A DNA stretch of 64,000 nt. It comes from Spongilla lacustris (lineage: Eukaryota; Porifera; Demospongiae; Spongillida; Spongillidae). Below the pieces are notes generated by a model that was not told where the DNA came from, did no database searches, and saw only the letters and a program-made list of their open reading frames with translations. A program made the translations under genes and the position numbers. Shown one piece after another: positions 1 to 11,707 of this stretch (its first letter is position 1; the number at the start of each line of letters is the position of its first letter). The DNA is taken from NCBI GenBank assembly GCA_949361645.1, contig OX442419.1:5418714-5482713 (forward strand), read 5' to 3'.

Positions 1-6
1 TCTCCA

Positions 7-40
7 ATCCCTTGTTCCCTTCCTTTTTACACCACCATTA
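7..40. repeat. Fragment of palindromic MITE (right-arm piece)
   Basis: About 34 bases closely match part of the right arm of the palindromic element at 61233-61522 (the stretch reading cccttgttccc followed by a pyrimidine run and acaccaccatt). Only this piece lies in the window, so it is a truncated copy or a copy whose other arm is beyond the left edge. The rest of 1-370 shows no gene. Confidence 0.5.
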
Positions 41-370
41 CTTGTTCCATTCATTTTGCTGGTATTTATACGTAAATCTTGGTAAATGTATTCCAAAATG
101 CTAATCCGCGGTCGTAATAGAGCAACTGATTCTTACCTTGATTGGTACATTAGTATTAGTACTTATCACAGTTGTATGCACCTTGCTGCAAGCTTTTAGA
201 GACAGCAAACAGGCTGACAGACCATCGCAACTACGGTAAATTTTAACTGAGTGCCTCAAATAGCAACGAAACTAAGCCGCATGTATAAATCAACGTACAA
301 TGCACCATTGAGTTTAAAATCTGCAGAACCACAATAGCCTGGAAACCAGTTATTAGTGTTGATTGCCTTA

Positions 371-1958
371 CAGTTGAGAACATCACACTTGGCCTAAAAA
401 AATTTTTCATGTGTTCTCTCTTTGATTGTGATTATATCTCCAACTGTAAAAGGTGAAGATAAAAAAATTATGCACTTGTATTAAATATATACTTAGCAAT
501 GTGAACTTGAAAAATGAAATTATTTATTGATGTATGTTATTTGATAATAAACTATTCAGTGACACCCCTCCAAAACAACTTCTTCGTTGATTTTCTTCCT
601 GAAAATGGAATGGTTTTCAACAAAATTAGGTTTATAGATACTTCATCACTGTCTTTAGCTTTTCAGTCTTACGCGTCCAACTTTCGATCAATCGTTACAG
701 TTTAAAACACCAAAATGTAGTATTTTCGTTACCTTTTTTGTTCGTCAATTTGTGCTAACCAGCAAGTGCGGAATCGCTCCAAATTTTCAATGTATAGCGA
801 GCGATACATTTGATATAGAATCAGCCTCCTTAGGTACTTGTACCGTTCCAACGCAACATACAAAAACAGCTCAAAGTTGAAAGCAGCTTGGCAACGTCGC
901 CATTTTGAGATATTTACTATGAATATAATCAATTAGTTAATAAATTATCGATGCTATTGTGATGAGGGCGGTGCAGACGACGTTGTTTTGGACGGTGGGA
1001 ACGGTTCTTTTCTGCTCACTTTGTCCTGGGCTTGAACTCCAGGTACGCAAAGCAAGGATCTTTGCATCGGAGTCGGTAAGATCAATTCAGGCATAAATTC
1101 AGAAAAGGCATCCAGTTGATCTGTAGATGCATCTTTTATAGTCAACTTACTCCTTCTCTTCCTTTTCTCCGCCCGCTTGTCTTTGGTAATTCCGGTTGTG
1201 TGATTTTCTCGCGGAGATTTCCTTTTCTTCTTAAGTTCTGCCCACGCAGATATAGCTTCCACACTAGCACGCCTAGAGCTGCGCTTGCTACTTGAAGCTT
1301 CCTCTGATTGGTTCTGAAAAGAACCGTTCTCACCGTCCAAAACGACGTTGTCTGCACCGCCCTCATCACAATAGCATCGATAATTTATTAACTAATTGAT
1401 TATTTCATAGTAAAAATCTCCAAATGGCGACGTTGCCAAGCTGCTTTCAACTTTGAGCTGTTTTTGTATGTTGCGTTGGAACGGTACAAGTACCTAAGGA
1501 GGCTGATTCTATATCAAATGTATCGCTCGCTATATATTGAAAATTTGGAGCGATTCCGCACTTGCTGGAGAGCACAAATTGACGAACAAAAAAGGTAACG
1601 AAAATGCTACATTTTGGTGCTTTAAACTGTAACGATTGATCGAAAGTTGGACGCGTAAGACTGAAAAGCTAAAGACAGTGATGAAGTATCTATAAACCTA
1701 ATTTTGTTGAAAACCATTCCATTTTCAGGAAGAAAATCAACGAAGAAGTTGTTTTGGAGGGGTGTCACTGAATAGTTTATTATCAAATAACATATACATC
1801 AATAAATAATTTCATTTTTCAAGTTCACATTGCTAAGTATATATTTAATACAAGTGCATAATTTTTTTATCTTCAGCTTTTATAGTTGGTGATATAATCA
1901 CAATCAAAGAGAGAACACATGGAAAAAAATTTTAGGCCAAGTGTGATGTTCTCAACTG
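371..1958. mobile_element. Fold-back DNA transposon with long terminal inverted repeats and TA target duplication
   Basis: The left arm (371-1012) and right arm (1316-1958) are near-perfect reverse complements of about 642 bp each, starting CAGTTGAGAACATCAC. TA dinucleotides flank both ends (369-370 and 1959-1960). TA target sites and a terminus starting CAG fit the Tc1/mariner (IS630) superfamily, but no transposase is visible, so it is non-autonomous. The 300-bp spacer contains a minus-strand open stretch rich in Lys/Arg/Ser, continuing through about 954-1340 from a non-ATG codon. That stretch is not recognisable and may be a captured exon fragment. Confidence 0.85.
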
Positions 1959-1960
1959 TA

Positions 1961-4900
1961 GTTTCTAATCCCCCTAGCCTACTTGTACAATCTGTGGGAA
2001 AATTGGAATGTGTACAAAAAATTTTTCGCCAGGCTGAATACTTGAAGTAGGCCATCTGCCGGAATGACTGTGATGATGGTAAATTTTTAGGCCGTTCCAA
2101 ATGTGATTATTGTTTCCCGTTCGGACCTTTTACCAAAACCCATGCGGTTATTATCCATTATTTATATGGTTCCACTGGTAGTGTTTGGAGAGGGGCAGGA
2201 GTACATATATGTAGTTCATGGCTTCCACTGAAATTTGGGGAATACATGCATGACTATGTACTTGTAGTGCGAGGGTTGATATCTCCACTGGCCCCTGCGT
2301 GTATGCATGGGCACCCCTGCTGGCAGTGCAGGGTCTCGTAACCTCATCTGTACGAGAGGTGGCTGCTCCGATCCTGTGTGGGAGGTATTAAAAGTTCACT
2401 TGTATGGTGCTATTAACGGTTCCAGTGATACTGTTTGCTTGCAGTGAGAGAGCTAGCTGACCCCATGCATTGGTTACTGGGCCATTGACTCAACATGCAG
2501 TGAAGGACAGGTAGTGGGCAGGGTGGCCGTGGAGGCTGTGTGGGGCACTTGCAGTGAGGGCTAATGGTTCCACTGGGGATGGCTCCATTGGCCCCTTGAA
2601 CTTGCAGTGAACGATCAATGGTGCATGGGGGCCTGCAGCTGTCCGCCACGTACGTAACACAATGGGGGGACCTCCTTGTAAGAAGCAGTATAAGTTCTTC
2701 CAAACGTACTTACTCCGAAAGATATCGGCAGAAACTTCTACGATGAGTCTAATGATAATGTGTTTTGCCATACGTGTATGCGAGCAGTATTTGGGGGTGA
2801 ATTATTAAAGAACTGCCCGAAACAAAGATCCAGCTTGCTAAGTGGAGAATTCCACTAAATTTTACAGTGCTTTTCAAAGCCTTGACGAATGTGAAAAGGG
2901 CCTAAATTTCGGAGATTTAAACTGATCATGATCTTGTGGTCAATCCCCCGGCTACTACTAAATGCAGTTACTGTGTTAGTTACATATCTTTTTCGACAGC
3001 TCGTCGTCTGAAAATGTGGCTTTGTTCAAGCATGAATCAAAATTAGATTCAATTCAATACTCATATAACATAGCTACTATCATGATTCATAGCGACAGAA
3101 CAGCTAATTTTGACCTGGAAGAAGTTGCCTCTGAGAAAGCGATATTTTAGTAGGATCGATCGATATTATTATTATGCATGTATATATTTGTATGCGCAAT
3201 TCTATATAACTTTACATGCAGGGACTCCAGGGAGGTGCGAGGGAATATTAGATCGCAATTTATATATCTTAATTTCTGCCCCCCCCCCCCCCCCCCCCCA
3301 CCCACTTATATAATATAATACTCTCCGCGGCCGGGCACTGGGTTAATTAGTATAGTGTCTCCACTGGTATATATTATATTGCGGAGGCTGACCCCCATTG
3401 TAGCTCCTGTGTAGGGTCTGATATGGACGGGTGGTTCCATAGGTAGTGCGGCCGGGTTGGTGGCTCTGCATGGCATCTGTTGGTTTCATGCGGGGCTGCT
3501 GTCTGGACATGCAATGCTAGTGAGGGGGCTAGCTGACGTGGGGGTGGGGCTAGTAGCTCCTTTAGTAATTTCTGTTTACTCCCTACAACCACCATCGTCA
3601 GTGGTATGGCCGCCATCACTACAGTTCTCAACCTCGATCCCGATCGTCGCAGTATCCGTACCGCTCGAACTCGTCCGCGGATTGAAACTCTTACGAGCTT
3701 GTCTTCTGTCATGCAGACTGATGCAGTAGATCGTTTATCTATTACACAGCCGGAAGATAACGAATAACAACTGTGCAAGGCCGTAGACAATGCAACGGGG
3801 TGCTTGGGGGTGCTTCATTTTTTGGAGATCTTTATAAAAACACGGCAGTCTACATGTATACCATATGCATCTACGTACCTGTTATTGGAGATTGTTAGCT
3901 AGCCTAGAGTTCTACGAATTAATGTGCTTCTGCATAGATGGTCGTATATATATACATACATGCATATGCATATACTCAACGTGTCCTGCTACTGAGAGGG
4001 GGACACTGAGTCAACCCATGCAAATGTAATTTAGCGTACTTCTGGTTAGTCACAACATTCTACATGCAACACGCATGGTACTGTCCGTATACAATGCGCA
4101 TATAAGTTGGTTGCTAGCTAACCACACTCCGTCTATATAGTTAAAATCAAAGCTAGATATGTCTACATGGTCGCGTCCCAAAAATACTTTGCATTTGGTA
4201 AACACCTATATGACAGGGCGTGATGCATGGATCACGGATGTTGTGCGCATGTGATGGAAAGCATATACGAATACGACTGTAGGTTCAAATCGCATGCATG
4301 CATTTGGCAAACCCAATCCAAAATGACTGCATGGTTCAAACTTCAAACCAAAAGACATTTTGAAGTAAAAATCTTGAAGAGAAAAAAAGGAATACTGAGC
4401 CTAAAGCAGAAAAGTGAGCAAATAAACAGTTAATACCAATAACGTGTAATAATGATTTATTTTGAAGGTCAAGGATGGCTACTTCCAGCTTTTGCTTCAC
4501 TTGCCATATGAAAATGTGTTTTTAATGTGTGACGACAACAGTGCAACAGTTGTTTTACACTTTTACCACAGTGCATCACTGATGTATCTTTCATTTAAAG
4601 ACATTCAGAGAATTCTCCCAAAATCTTTAACATTTTTTTATTTAGACCAAGATTAGAGCCATCATGCAGAGCAATTTATACAGCACCAAACAATTCTACT
4701 TAATATGGAATTGTGTTTACTGATCTTTGGAGGATTTATAACTTGCAATGATAGTTCAGTCAATGTTCTAGCTAGCTGCAAGTCTGAAGTAAAGTCAATA
4801 AATAATATAGATGCACTACTATACGTGTATAAAAGTATATGCTTTCAAATTGGCAATGCTAAGCCCACCTTTAGTACTTTCAAAAAGCTAACTCATCTTT

Positions 4901-5636
4901 TTTGAACTGATTTTGACTGGCATGCATCATTTGCTAAATTGAAAATGCAAGCATGCAATATAATAGTTTTCTTATTCCTCTTTTCCTCCTGCAAAGGTGC
5001 GGTTCAAGCTAAACTGGCATCTCATTTTAGCTCACTGCAGTGCATAGTGCAGTGATACAGAAAATTAAGAGGAGGCGCTATTGGTGATGAATCTGAAAAC
5101 TGATGAGGAAGTCAATGAGTTACTGAATTAATGCCACTTAACTAAATTAATGCATGCTGGCTGCTGGCTAGCTCTATATAATCTCATATAATCATACTTG
5201 TATGAAACAATTATATAAACACATATACAAATTGTATTCATTTCTGTGTGTACTGATGTTATTCAGTTCCACACTTAAAACAATGTTCAATTGGCCTCGA
5301 TACATTTCTACAATTTCTTTGGAAAGCTGTGATGTCTTTGCAAATATCTTACATTTTAAATGAATGGAAAATCCAACTTGTACGTACATGTACGTCCATT
5401 GTGCATATAAATAGCCCGCACATTAATTTCTCACACTTGGTTGTAAAGAAACCCTTCCATTTTCCAAATCACCCATGCACCCCACCTGTACCCCTACGCC
5501 AATTAAATGGCAGTCAATAGTGTGGACGCACCCCCAATCCGGATCGAGGTTGAAACGCCTTAATATAGGATATTACGAACATTGTATAATTGGAACAGTT
5601 GCTCTAAAAAGTTACCGTGCTCGTATTTTCCTAAAG
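1961..5636. other. Gene-free stretch with degenerate repeats
   Basis: I find no supportable gene. From about 2160 to 2660 and again at 3350-3560 the plus strand carries degenerate, irregular repeats of phrases such as ggttccactgg and cttgcagtgag, giving several short open frames that look like repeat artefacts. A run of 21 C lies at 3279-3299. The remainder is AT-rich with short, unconnected open frames. Confidence 0.4.
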
Positions 5637-6399
5637 ATGACGCAGGACGCGTACTTTGACCCTGAGAAGCTCAAGTACGACAACTTCGACGCAAGGAGCT
5701 ACCTTGAGCACTACTACAGCAGCCCCTCTGGCTTCGAAGGTATGATGAAGCAGCTAGTGAAGTTCTACTCTTCCTTCCCGGACGACAGCCTGACTGTTCT
5801 CAACTACGCAGGAGGCCCCTCCATTGAACCTCTCATCTTCGCCGCCGACAAGGCCAGAGAATATGTCCACGCAGATTATGCCCAGAGTAGTAGAGAAGAA
5901 GTTTGTGATTGGGTTAGAAACCATCCTGGCGCATTCGACTGGACAAATCACACCATGCTTTGCCTTCAACTGGAAGGCAAGGCGGCATGCGCAGCGTTTT
6001 TAAGGCTTCGGCCTTTTGTGCGTTGAAGTGATAGACGGTGCTTACAGTGGGCCGTTCGATGTTGTCCATTGTATCGGATGCATGGACTTGTGTCCTTCGT
6101 ACGCCGCCTTCACCGCCGCAGTAAGGAAGCTCTCGGCCCTGGTTAACAATGGAGGTTTTCTGCATCTCGAAATGGGCGTGGACACAGAAGTGAGCTCCAT
6201 TCAGGATACGTACACGGTCGGTGACACTGTATACGCAAAGCGACTGCACGTCACCAAAGAGGGTGTCATCGATGCTCTACGTTTGGCGGGCATCACTCCA
6301 ACTCTCGTGTACGAATACATCGAAGACAACGAAGCAAGTGCCGGTTACAAGGATCATATTCTCATGTTATTTGGACAGAAACCAAGGCTTAATTTTTAG
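5637..6399 (+). pseudogene. NNMT/PNMT/TEMT-family S-adenosylmethionine methyltransferase, frame-disrupted
   Basis: Two adjoining frames together encode a small-molecule N-methyltransferase of the nicotinamide/phenylethanolamine N-methyltransferase family, which transfers a methyl group from S-adenosylmethionine to an amine. The first part starts at ATG 5637 and contains the family N-terminus (FDARSYLEHYY), the SAM-binding strand with AGGPS in place of the usual GSGPT, and HADYAQSSREEV followed by HPGAFDW, matching the DYS...EAFDW region. The second part, read one frame over from about 6016, contains PFDVVHCIGCMDLCPSY and the C-terminal GGFLHLEMG. The frames meet near a T-rich stretch at 6001-6020, where a one-base change would join them. 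It could be a recent pseudogene, a sequencing error or a missed small intron. The substrate cannot be told from sequence. Confidence 0.75.
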
Positions 6400-7020
6400 A
6401 TTACACCCGTGCAGGAAGGCGTAAATAAGTGCATGTATTGTAAGTTATTTGTAACTTAGTATGCTGAATTTTAGCATTGTTTTTAAAAGGTGGGAGAAGA
6501 CAGAATGGGATGTGTTAAAAACATTCATGCTCATTGACGGTTAACAATGGACTACATGCTGTACCCATCGCACTATTAGATCACATAGAGTACCACTTGA
6601 GCCAAATACCCGGTCTCAATGTAGTTAAGGCATGGGACACAATTTTACGCGCACGCCCCGTACGTTTCTTGGTAACAACATTGAATTACATCATTCCAGG
6701 TTGTTGCAGGCGCGCCGTGCGCGATATACAGATGGAAAACCATTTCTCCATTATGATGTACAAGCGATACGTTTCTTATAAGCATATATGCGGAGCGGCA
6801 CTCCGTCTAGTTTCTACAGTGACCGGATTGGTTACGATAACTATCGATACCGCGCCGACCGCGTTTTAAGGTTAGATAGACGGTGATAGACGCCCGCCAC
6901 CGGGTCTAAATATAAATATTGCTACTTCATTCACACTATCGTGGTTGCAGACCCTTCTTTCACGTCAGTGTGAGCACGGTGTTACTATTAACTCTCCAAT
7001 TTTCTTTTTAAATCAGCAGT
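6400..7020. other. Intergenic, no gene seen
   Basis: A 111-codon open frame covers 6534-6869 but begins at a non-ATG codon, matches no family I know and has no splice context. Nothing else is supportable here. Confidence 0.35.
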
Positions 7021-8870
7021 ACATTAAGCCTTTGTATAAGTGAAGCCAGTACAGCCCTGGAGGGTTTGGCCAGTGCGTGAGGTAGAATGGGGTTAGGTAC
7101 ACATTTCCAGCAGAGAACAGTTTCTGAGGGTGTGGCCTGTATGTGGGTTAACAGTCCTTGTGGGTGTGACCTGTATATGAGGACTTGTATGTGAGGCTGA
7201 AAAGGGTTAAGCACACAGCAGCAGAGCAGAGTCCTTGTGGGTGTGACCTGTATGTGAGGTAGGAAAGGTTAACCACACAGCGGCAGAGCAGAGTCCTTGT
7301 GGGTGTGAGGCAGAAAAGGGTTAAGCGCACTGCAGCAGAGCAGAGTCCTTGTGAGTGTGACCTGTATGCGAGGCAGAAAAGGGTTAACCGCATTGCGGCA
7401 GAGAAGAGTCCTTGTGGGTGTGACCTGTATGTGAGGCAGAAAAGGGTTAGCCGCATTGCGGCAGAGAAGAGTCCTTGTGGGTGTGACCTGTATGTGAGGA
7501 CTTGTATGTGAGGCAGAAAAGGGTTCAGCGCACTACGGCAGAGCAGAGTCCTTGTGGGTGTGACCTCTATGTGAGGCAGAAAAGGGTTAACCGCATTGCG
7601 GCAGTGCAGAGTCCTTGTGGGTGTGACCTCTATGTGAGGCAGGAAAGGATTAAGCGCACTGTGGCAGAGAAGAGTCCTTGTGGGTGTGACCTGTATGTGA
7701 GGACCTGTGTGTGAGGCAGGAAAGGGTTAAGTGCATTGCGGCAGAGCAGAGTCCTTGTGGGTGTGACCTGTATGAGAGGCAGGAAAGGGTTAGCCGCACA
7801 GCGGCAGAGCAGAGTCCTTGTGGGTGTGACCTGTATGTGAGGCAGTGAAGGGTTAACCGCACAGCTACAGAGCAGAATCCTTGTGGGTGTGACCTGTAAG
7901 TGAGACCTGTATGTGAGGCAGTAAAGGGTAAACCGCATTGCGGCAGAGCAGAGTCCTTGTGAGTGTGACCTGTATGTGAGGCAGAAAAGGGTTAACCGCA
8001 CAGCGGCAGAGAAGAGTCCTTGTGGTTGTGACCTCTATGTGAGGACCTGTATGTGAGGCAGTAAAGGGTAAACCGCATTGCGGCAGTGCAGAGTCCTTGT
8101 GGGTGTGACCTCTATGTGAAGCAGGAAAGGGTTAAGCGCACTGCGGCAGAGCAGAGTCCTTGTGGGTGTGACCTCTATGTGAGGACCTGTATGTGAGGCA
8201 GAAAAGGGTTAAGCGCACTGCGGCAGAGCAGAGTCCTTGTGGGTGTGACCAGTGTGAGGCAGGAAAGGGTTAAGCACATTGCGGCAGAGCAGAGTCCTTG
8301 TGGGTGTGACCTGTATGTGAGGCAGAAAAGGGTTAACCGCACAGCGGCAGAGCAGAGTCCTTGTGGGTGTGACCTGTATGTGAGGCAGTGAAGGGTTAAC
8401 CGCACAGCTACAGAGCAGAATCCTTGTGGGTGTGACCTGTATGTGAGGACCTGTACGTGAGGCAGTAAAGGGTAAACCGCATTGCGGCAGAGCAGAGTCC
8501 TTGTGGGTGTGACCTCTATGTGAGGCAGGAAAGGGTTAAGCGCACTGCGGCAGAGCAGAGTCCTTGCGGGTGTGACCTGTATGTGAGGACCTGTATGTGA
8601 GGCAGTAAAGGGTTAACCGCACTGCGGCACAGCAGAGTCCTTGTGGGTGTTACCTGTATGTGAGGCAGAAAAGGGTTAAGCACACTACAGCAGAGCAGAG
8701 TCCTTGTGGGTGTGACCTGTATGTGAGGACCTGTATGTGAGGCAGTAAAGGGTTAACCGCACTGCGGCACAGCAGAGTCCTTGTGGGTGTGACCTGTATG
8801 TGAGGCAGAAAAGGGTTAAGCGCACTAAGCAGAGCAGAGTCCTTGTGGGTGTGACCTGTATGTGAGAGGC
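7020..8870. repeat. 63-bp minisatellite array, about 28 units
   Basis: The array is built from a 63-bp unit containing gtgaggcagaaaagggtta, a gcgg-cagagcagagtccttg core and gggtgtgacctgtat. Extra 14-15-bp duplications (gtgaggacctgtat) recur at regular places, so the higher-order unit alternates. Units at both edges are more diverged. Because 63 is a multiple of three, several frames stay open for many units, for example a repeated 21-residue RQKRVNRIAAEKSPCGCDLYV-type peptide. These frames start and stop inside the array with no conserved beginning, so I treat them as by-products. Confidence 0.9.
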
Positions 8871-9308
8871 CCTGAGGGTGTGGCCCATTGGCTACAGAGA
8901 TTTCTTATAATTTGTACGCACGTATTTATACAATGTATTAGTAGTTATAGCGCGGCTTTACTAGGTACTCATACGCTTGGAAGTTACCGTTGATTGGTCG
9001 ATCGTATATGCAAGCTAGATTGACCGTCATCGGTAACACCAGCTGCATTTTAATAGGCGAGGTAGATCTATAGCTATATATTGAGGTTAGGTACACATTT
9101 CCGTGGCAGAGAAGAGTCCGGGCCCTGAGTGTATGTGAGGCATATTGAGGTTAAGCACACATTTTCGGCAAAGAAGATATTGTACGTGCGCTGCATACAC
9201 GTATTTATATACACACCTACCTAGCGCGGCTTGTACACTTGGAAGTTACCGCTGATTGATCGATCGTATTCAAGCTAGATTGACCTTCATCGGTAACAGC
9301 AGCTGCAA
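8866..9308. repeat. Two direct copies of a ~190-bp flanking sequence
   Basis: The segment ending at about 9046 and the segment ending at about 9308 are diverged direct copies. Each begins near a ggccctgag phrase and ends with a shared block reading cttggaagttaccg, tgattg-tcgatcgtat, caagctagattgacc and cggtaaca-cagctgca. The second copy stops at the left end of the BEN/Tnp2 transposon. Confidence 0.7.
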
Positions 9309-9340
9309 ATCCCGAGTAAAAATTTCTTGCACGACCATGC
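9309..9340 (+). repeat. Left terminal inverted repeat of the BEN/Tnp2 element
   Basis: Reads ATCCCGAGTAAAAATTTCTT and continues to CCATGC. It pairs in inverted orientation with 15089-15120. It lies exactly where the duplicated flanking sequence ends. Confidence 0.7.
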
Positions 9341-9540
9341 TATGGATCTTTGCAAGAACCATGCAAGAAACATGCATTCAGTCACGCATGAGCGTGCATG
9401 ATTTTCGGACGTTTACGCGCATGAATCTTACGAAAGATTCGCGCGCGAATCGTACACAGGACTCTTGCGTGAATCATGCATCGATCTTGAAAGAACTAGT
9501 ACGGTAAACATGCATGCATCTTTCGAGGATCATATAAGTT
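9320..9540. repeat. Left subterminal repeat region
   Basis: Dense, overlapping short motifs built on catgcaagaa, acatgcat, gcatgag and gattcg, many as imperfect palindromes such as acgaaagattcgcgcgcgaatcgt. Motifs of the same type (gcatgaaacatgc) fill the other end of the element. Subterminal repeats like these are known binding sites for transposon proteins in CACTA elements; that role here is inferred. Confidence 0.55.
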
Positions 9541-9669
9541 TCTTCACACAACCATTCGTGCGTGATTTAATATATATGCTCTGATTAAATTGAATCAAAT
9601 ACAAATACATTGATATATGCACTTGCATTGGACTATATCGATTGGTGCATGTAGTTTAAAAGAATTCTG

Positions 9670-11515
9670 TCACTCCGCTCTAAGGTCTCCTTTTTCATCA
9701 CTATCGTCTAGAGCCGATTCATCCTGATCAGATTCCTCTTCACAATCTTCACTGTCTTCCTCCCCAGATGAACGTTCCGCTGCTTTTGCTTTGTCAACTT
9801 CACTGTGGGCCCCTTTACTAGACTCAATACACCTAAGCTTCATAGCCCTGTGTACGTCTCTGCATTTTTGATTGCATTTTTTCTTCAGTACCCTCATGTT
9901 GAAACTGTCGACACCAAATCGTTTCTTCACACAGCCTAAAACCAAAAGTGATCAATTAAGCCAAATATTGCTCAATATAAAAATACCAATCAGTTTTCTC
10001 ATCTTGTCTTCCGATAAAGCTGGTTTTGAGCTCTTCTTTGACTTTACCACTAACGACTTACTGAGCTCCTCTTTTGTAAAAAATACATCCAGGAGTGAAA
10101 GTGCCGCAGCATAGGGTGTATCAGTGTTGATCATACTAAAATCAATGGATTCATCATTTTGATTACCCTATGATTTCAAAAATAAACTGTCATGTTTCTC
10201 TGTATACAAACATATAGAAAAAGAAGTTACATACCTTCAACAAAATGTTCTTGATTTCTTTCAGTTGATTCTCAATTTTATCAAACCTCTCCTCATGCAT
10301 GCACTGAAAAGTTATATATATCACTCTTGACACTGCAAAAGAAACATACCGTAGGACCTGAAATCACATTTTGACCTGAGAAAGACTGATTTTCTTTATT
10401 ATGGTGGTCTTGTATCTAAATACAGTATGACAGATTATGCTTACTGGTTTTGATATTGTGGTAGATGTTTCTTTGGCTTTCTTCAAAACGCCTTTTACAG
10501 TGTTGTGAATTACCTTTGTGGATCGCGTAAGAGCAGACTGTGTTTTGGAGAACTGAGATGAAGCAGTAGGAATATCATCAGGTTGCATTTCAGTTTCAGC
10601 TGGCATTTGAGACAGTGCTGGTGTTGCTGCGGGTTGATGTATTCTTTTGGGTCTTTTGTCTAAATAGAAACACAAACTAAATGGAAATTACAATCCACAT
10701 GACACCAATGTATCACACCTGAAAAAGATAAAAATGTAACAGGATATTCCTGTCCATATTCACTGATCAAAAATTCTGCCCCGTCAACAAAATCTGTTTC
10801 ACAAATAGGCAAAAAATCGGGCTTTCCAAGTGTCTCCATTTTAGTGCTCTTCGTTTTGCCTGTTTGCGCACAACGTACGATCACGGTTCCTGATGTGCAA
10901 TGTACACTGAATTAAAATCGATGCAAATAAATTAATTTCATTGTTCATGTGGGATAAGAGTGCAAATCAAAACAACGTTGCCAATATGCTCGTATTATGA
11001 TAATTTAGGTTTTACGGTATATAATCTTCAGGTGTTAATTGGCTTCATATCAGTCCAAAGCAATCGATCGTCCGACGTACTTTGCTGTATACGCAAGTAA
11101 CTCAAACCGATACATGTACGTGTAGCTAGCTGGCCTGCTGTGTGCTTATACAGTGCGTACCATTAAGCCGATGCAATTAAGGCGTAAATTAATATAGCTT
11201 TGTACGTTTACACAGGCATGCACGCATCGAATGTAAATTTACGTACAGCGTTAATTGCTACACCTACGTACACTACGCTATATCACAGCTTCGCCTGCAC
11301 GCAAATTAATATATATATACATATGCATGTGCACTTACGCCACCCGCGGACCATATATATATACACGTATTCATACACATACACGACCACATATACAGTA
11401 CATATAAGTGCTTACTCTTCTTATCTAGTAGAGTTTCTTCAAATCCATCTTCAAGTGTCTCCCGTAACTTCGCGCTCAGTTGCCTTGAACGTTTCCCACA
11501 TATCTGCGAGCACAT
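9670..11515 (-). CDS. BEN-domain protein, six exons, transposon-borne
   Basis: Exons, in transcription order on the minus strand: 11515-11416, 10889-10719, 10659-10445, 10303-10235, 10167-9987 and 9935-9670. All junctions are GT-AG and phases agree, giving 333 residues from the ATG at 11515 to TGA at 9670. Residues about 163-185 (MHEERFDKIENQLKEIKNIL) look like a coiled coil. Residues about 200-285 form a BEN domain: LLDVFFTKEELSKS, KPALSEDKMRKLIG, then VLKKKCNQKCRDVHR. The tail is strongly acidic. BEN domains bind DNA and chromatin partners, so a role in recognising the element's subterminal repeats or regulating the transposase is inferred. The gene sits within the same terminal repeats as the transposase and is transcribed away from it. 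It has no RNase-H-fold catalytic segment. Confidence 0.8.
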
Positions 11516-11707
11516 GCTTCTTTGCGTAAGTGCACGTGAGATTAAAATGTATTCATAATTAGACGTATCATAATTATTACCAGTGTCTTGTTTGGTAGAT
11601 CGATAGATTCATTTGTTGCGAGCCTATGAATAGAATTGTTACAATTGTAACAATTGTGTATTCGTATTAATAAGTCATCCTTTTGCGTGTTTAAAGTTGC
11701 GCTCAAA
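11516..11707. promoter_or_regulatory. Short divergent intergenic region, probable bidirectional promoter
   Basis: Only 192 bp separate the start codons of the BEN-domain gene (leftward) and the transposase (rightward). The stretch is AT-rich and includes a small palindrome, acaattgtaacaattgt, near 11641. A shared promoter is inferred from spacing; no defined element was identified. Confidence 0.4.

Noticed and set aside
2413..2771. Pro/Cys-rich minus-strand frames
   Set aside because: Overlapping frames in a degenerate repeat region; no conserved sequence.
4260..4310. tRNA-like ggttcaaatc box
   Set aside because: No matching acceptor stem or A-box at proper spacing.
7020..8870. CRISPR-like array
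   Set aside because: Units are contiguous and near-identical with no unique spacers, and the genome is eukaryotic.
7148..8888. Repeat-protein-like frames (21-residue units) on both strands
   Set aside because: They arise from a 63-bp satellite; starts and stops fall at random points in the array.
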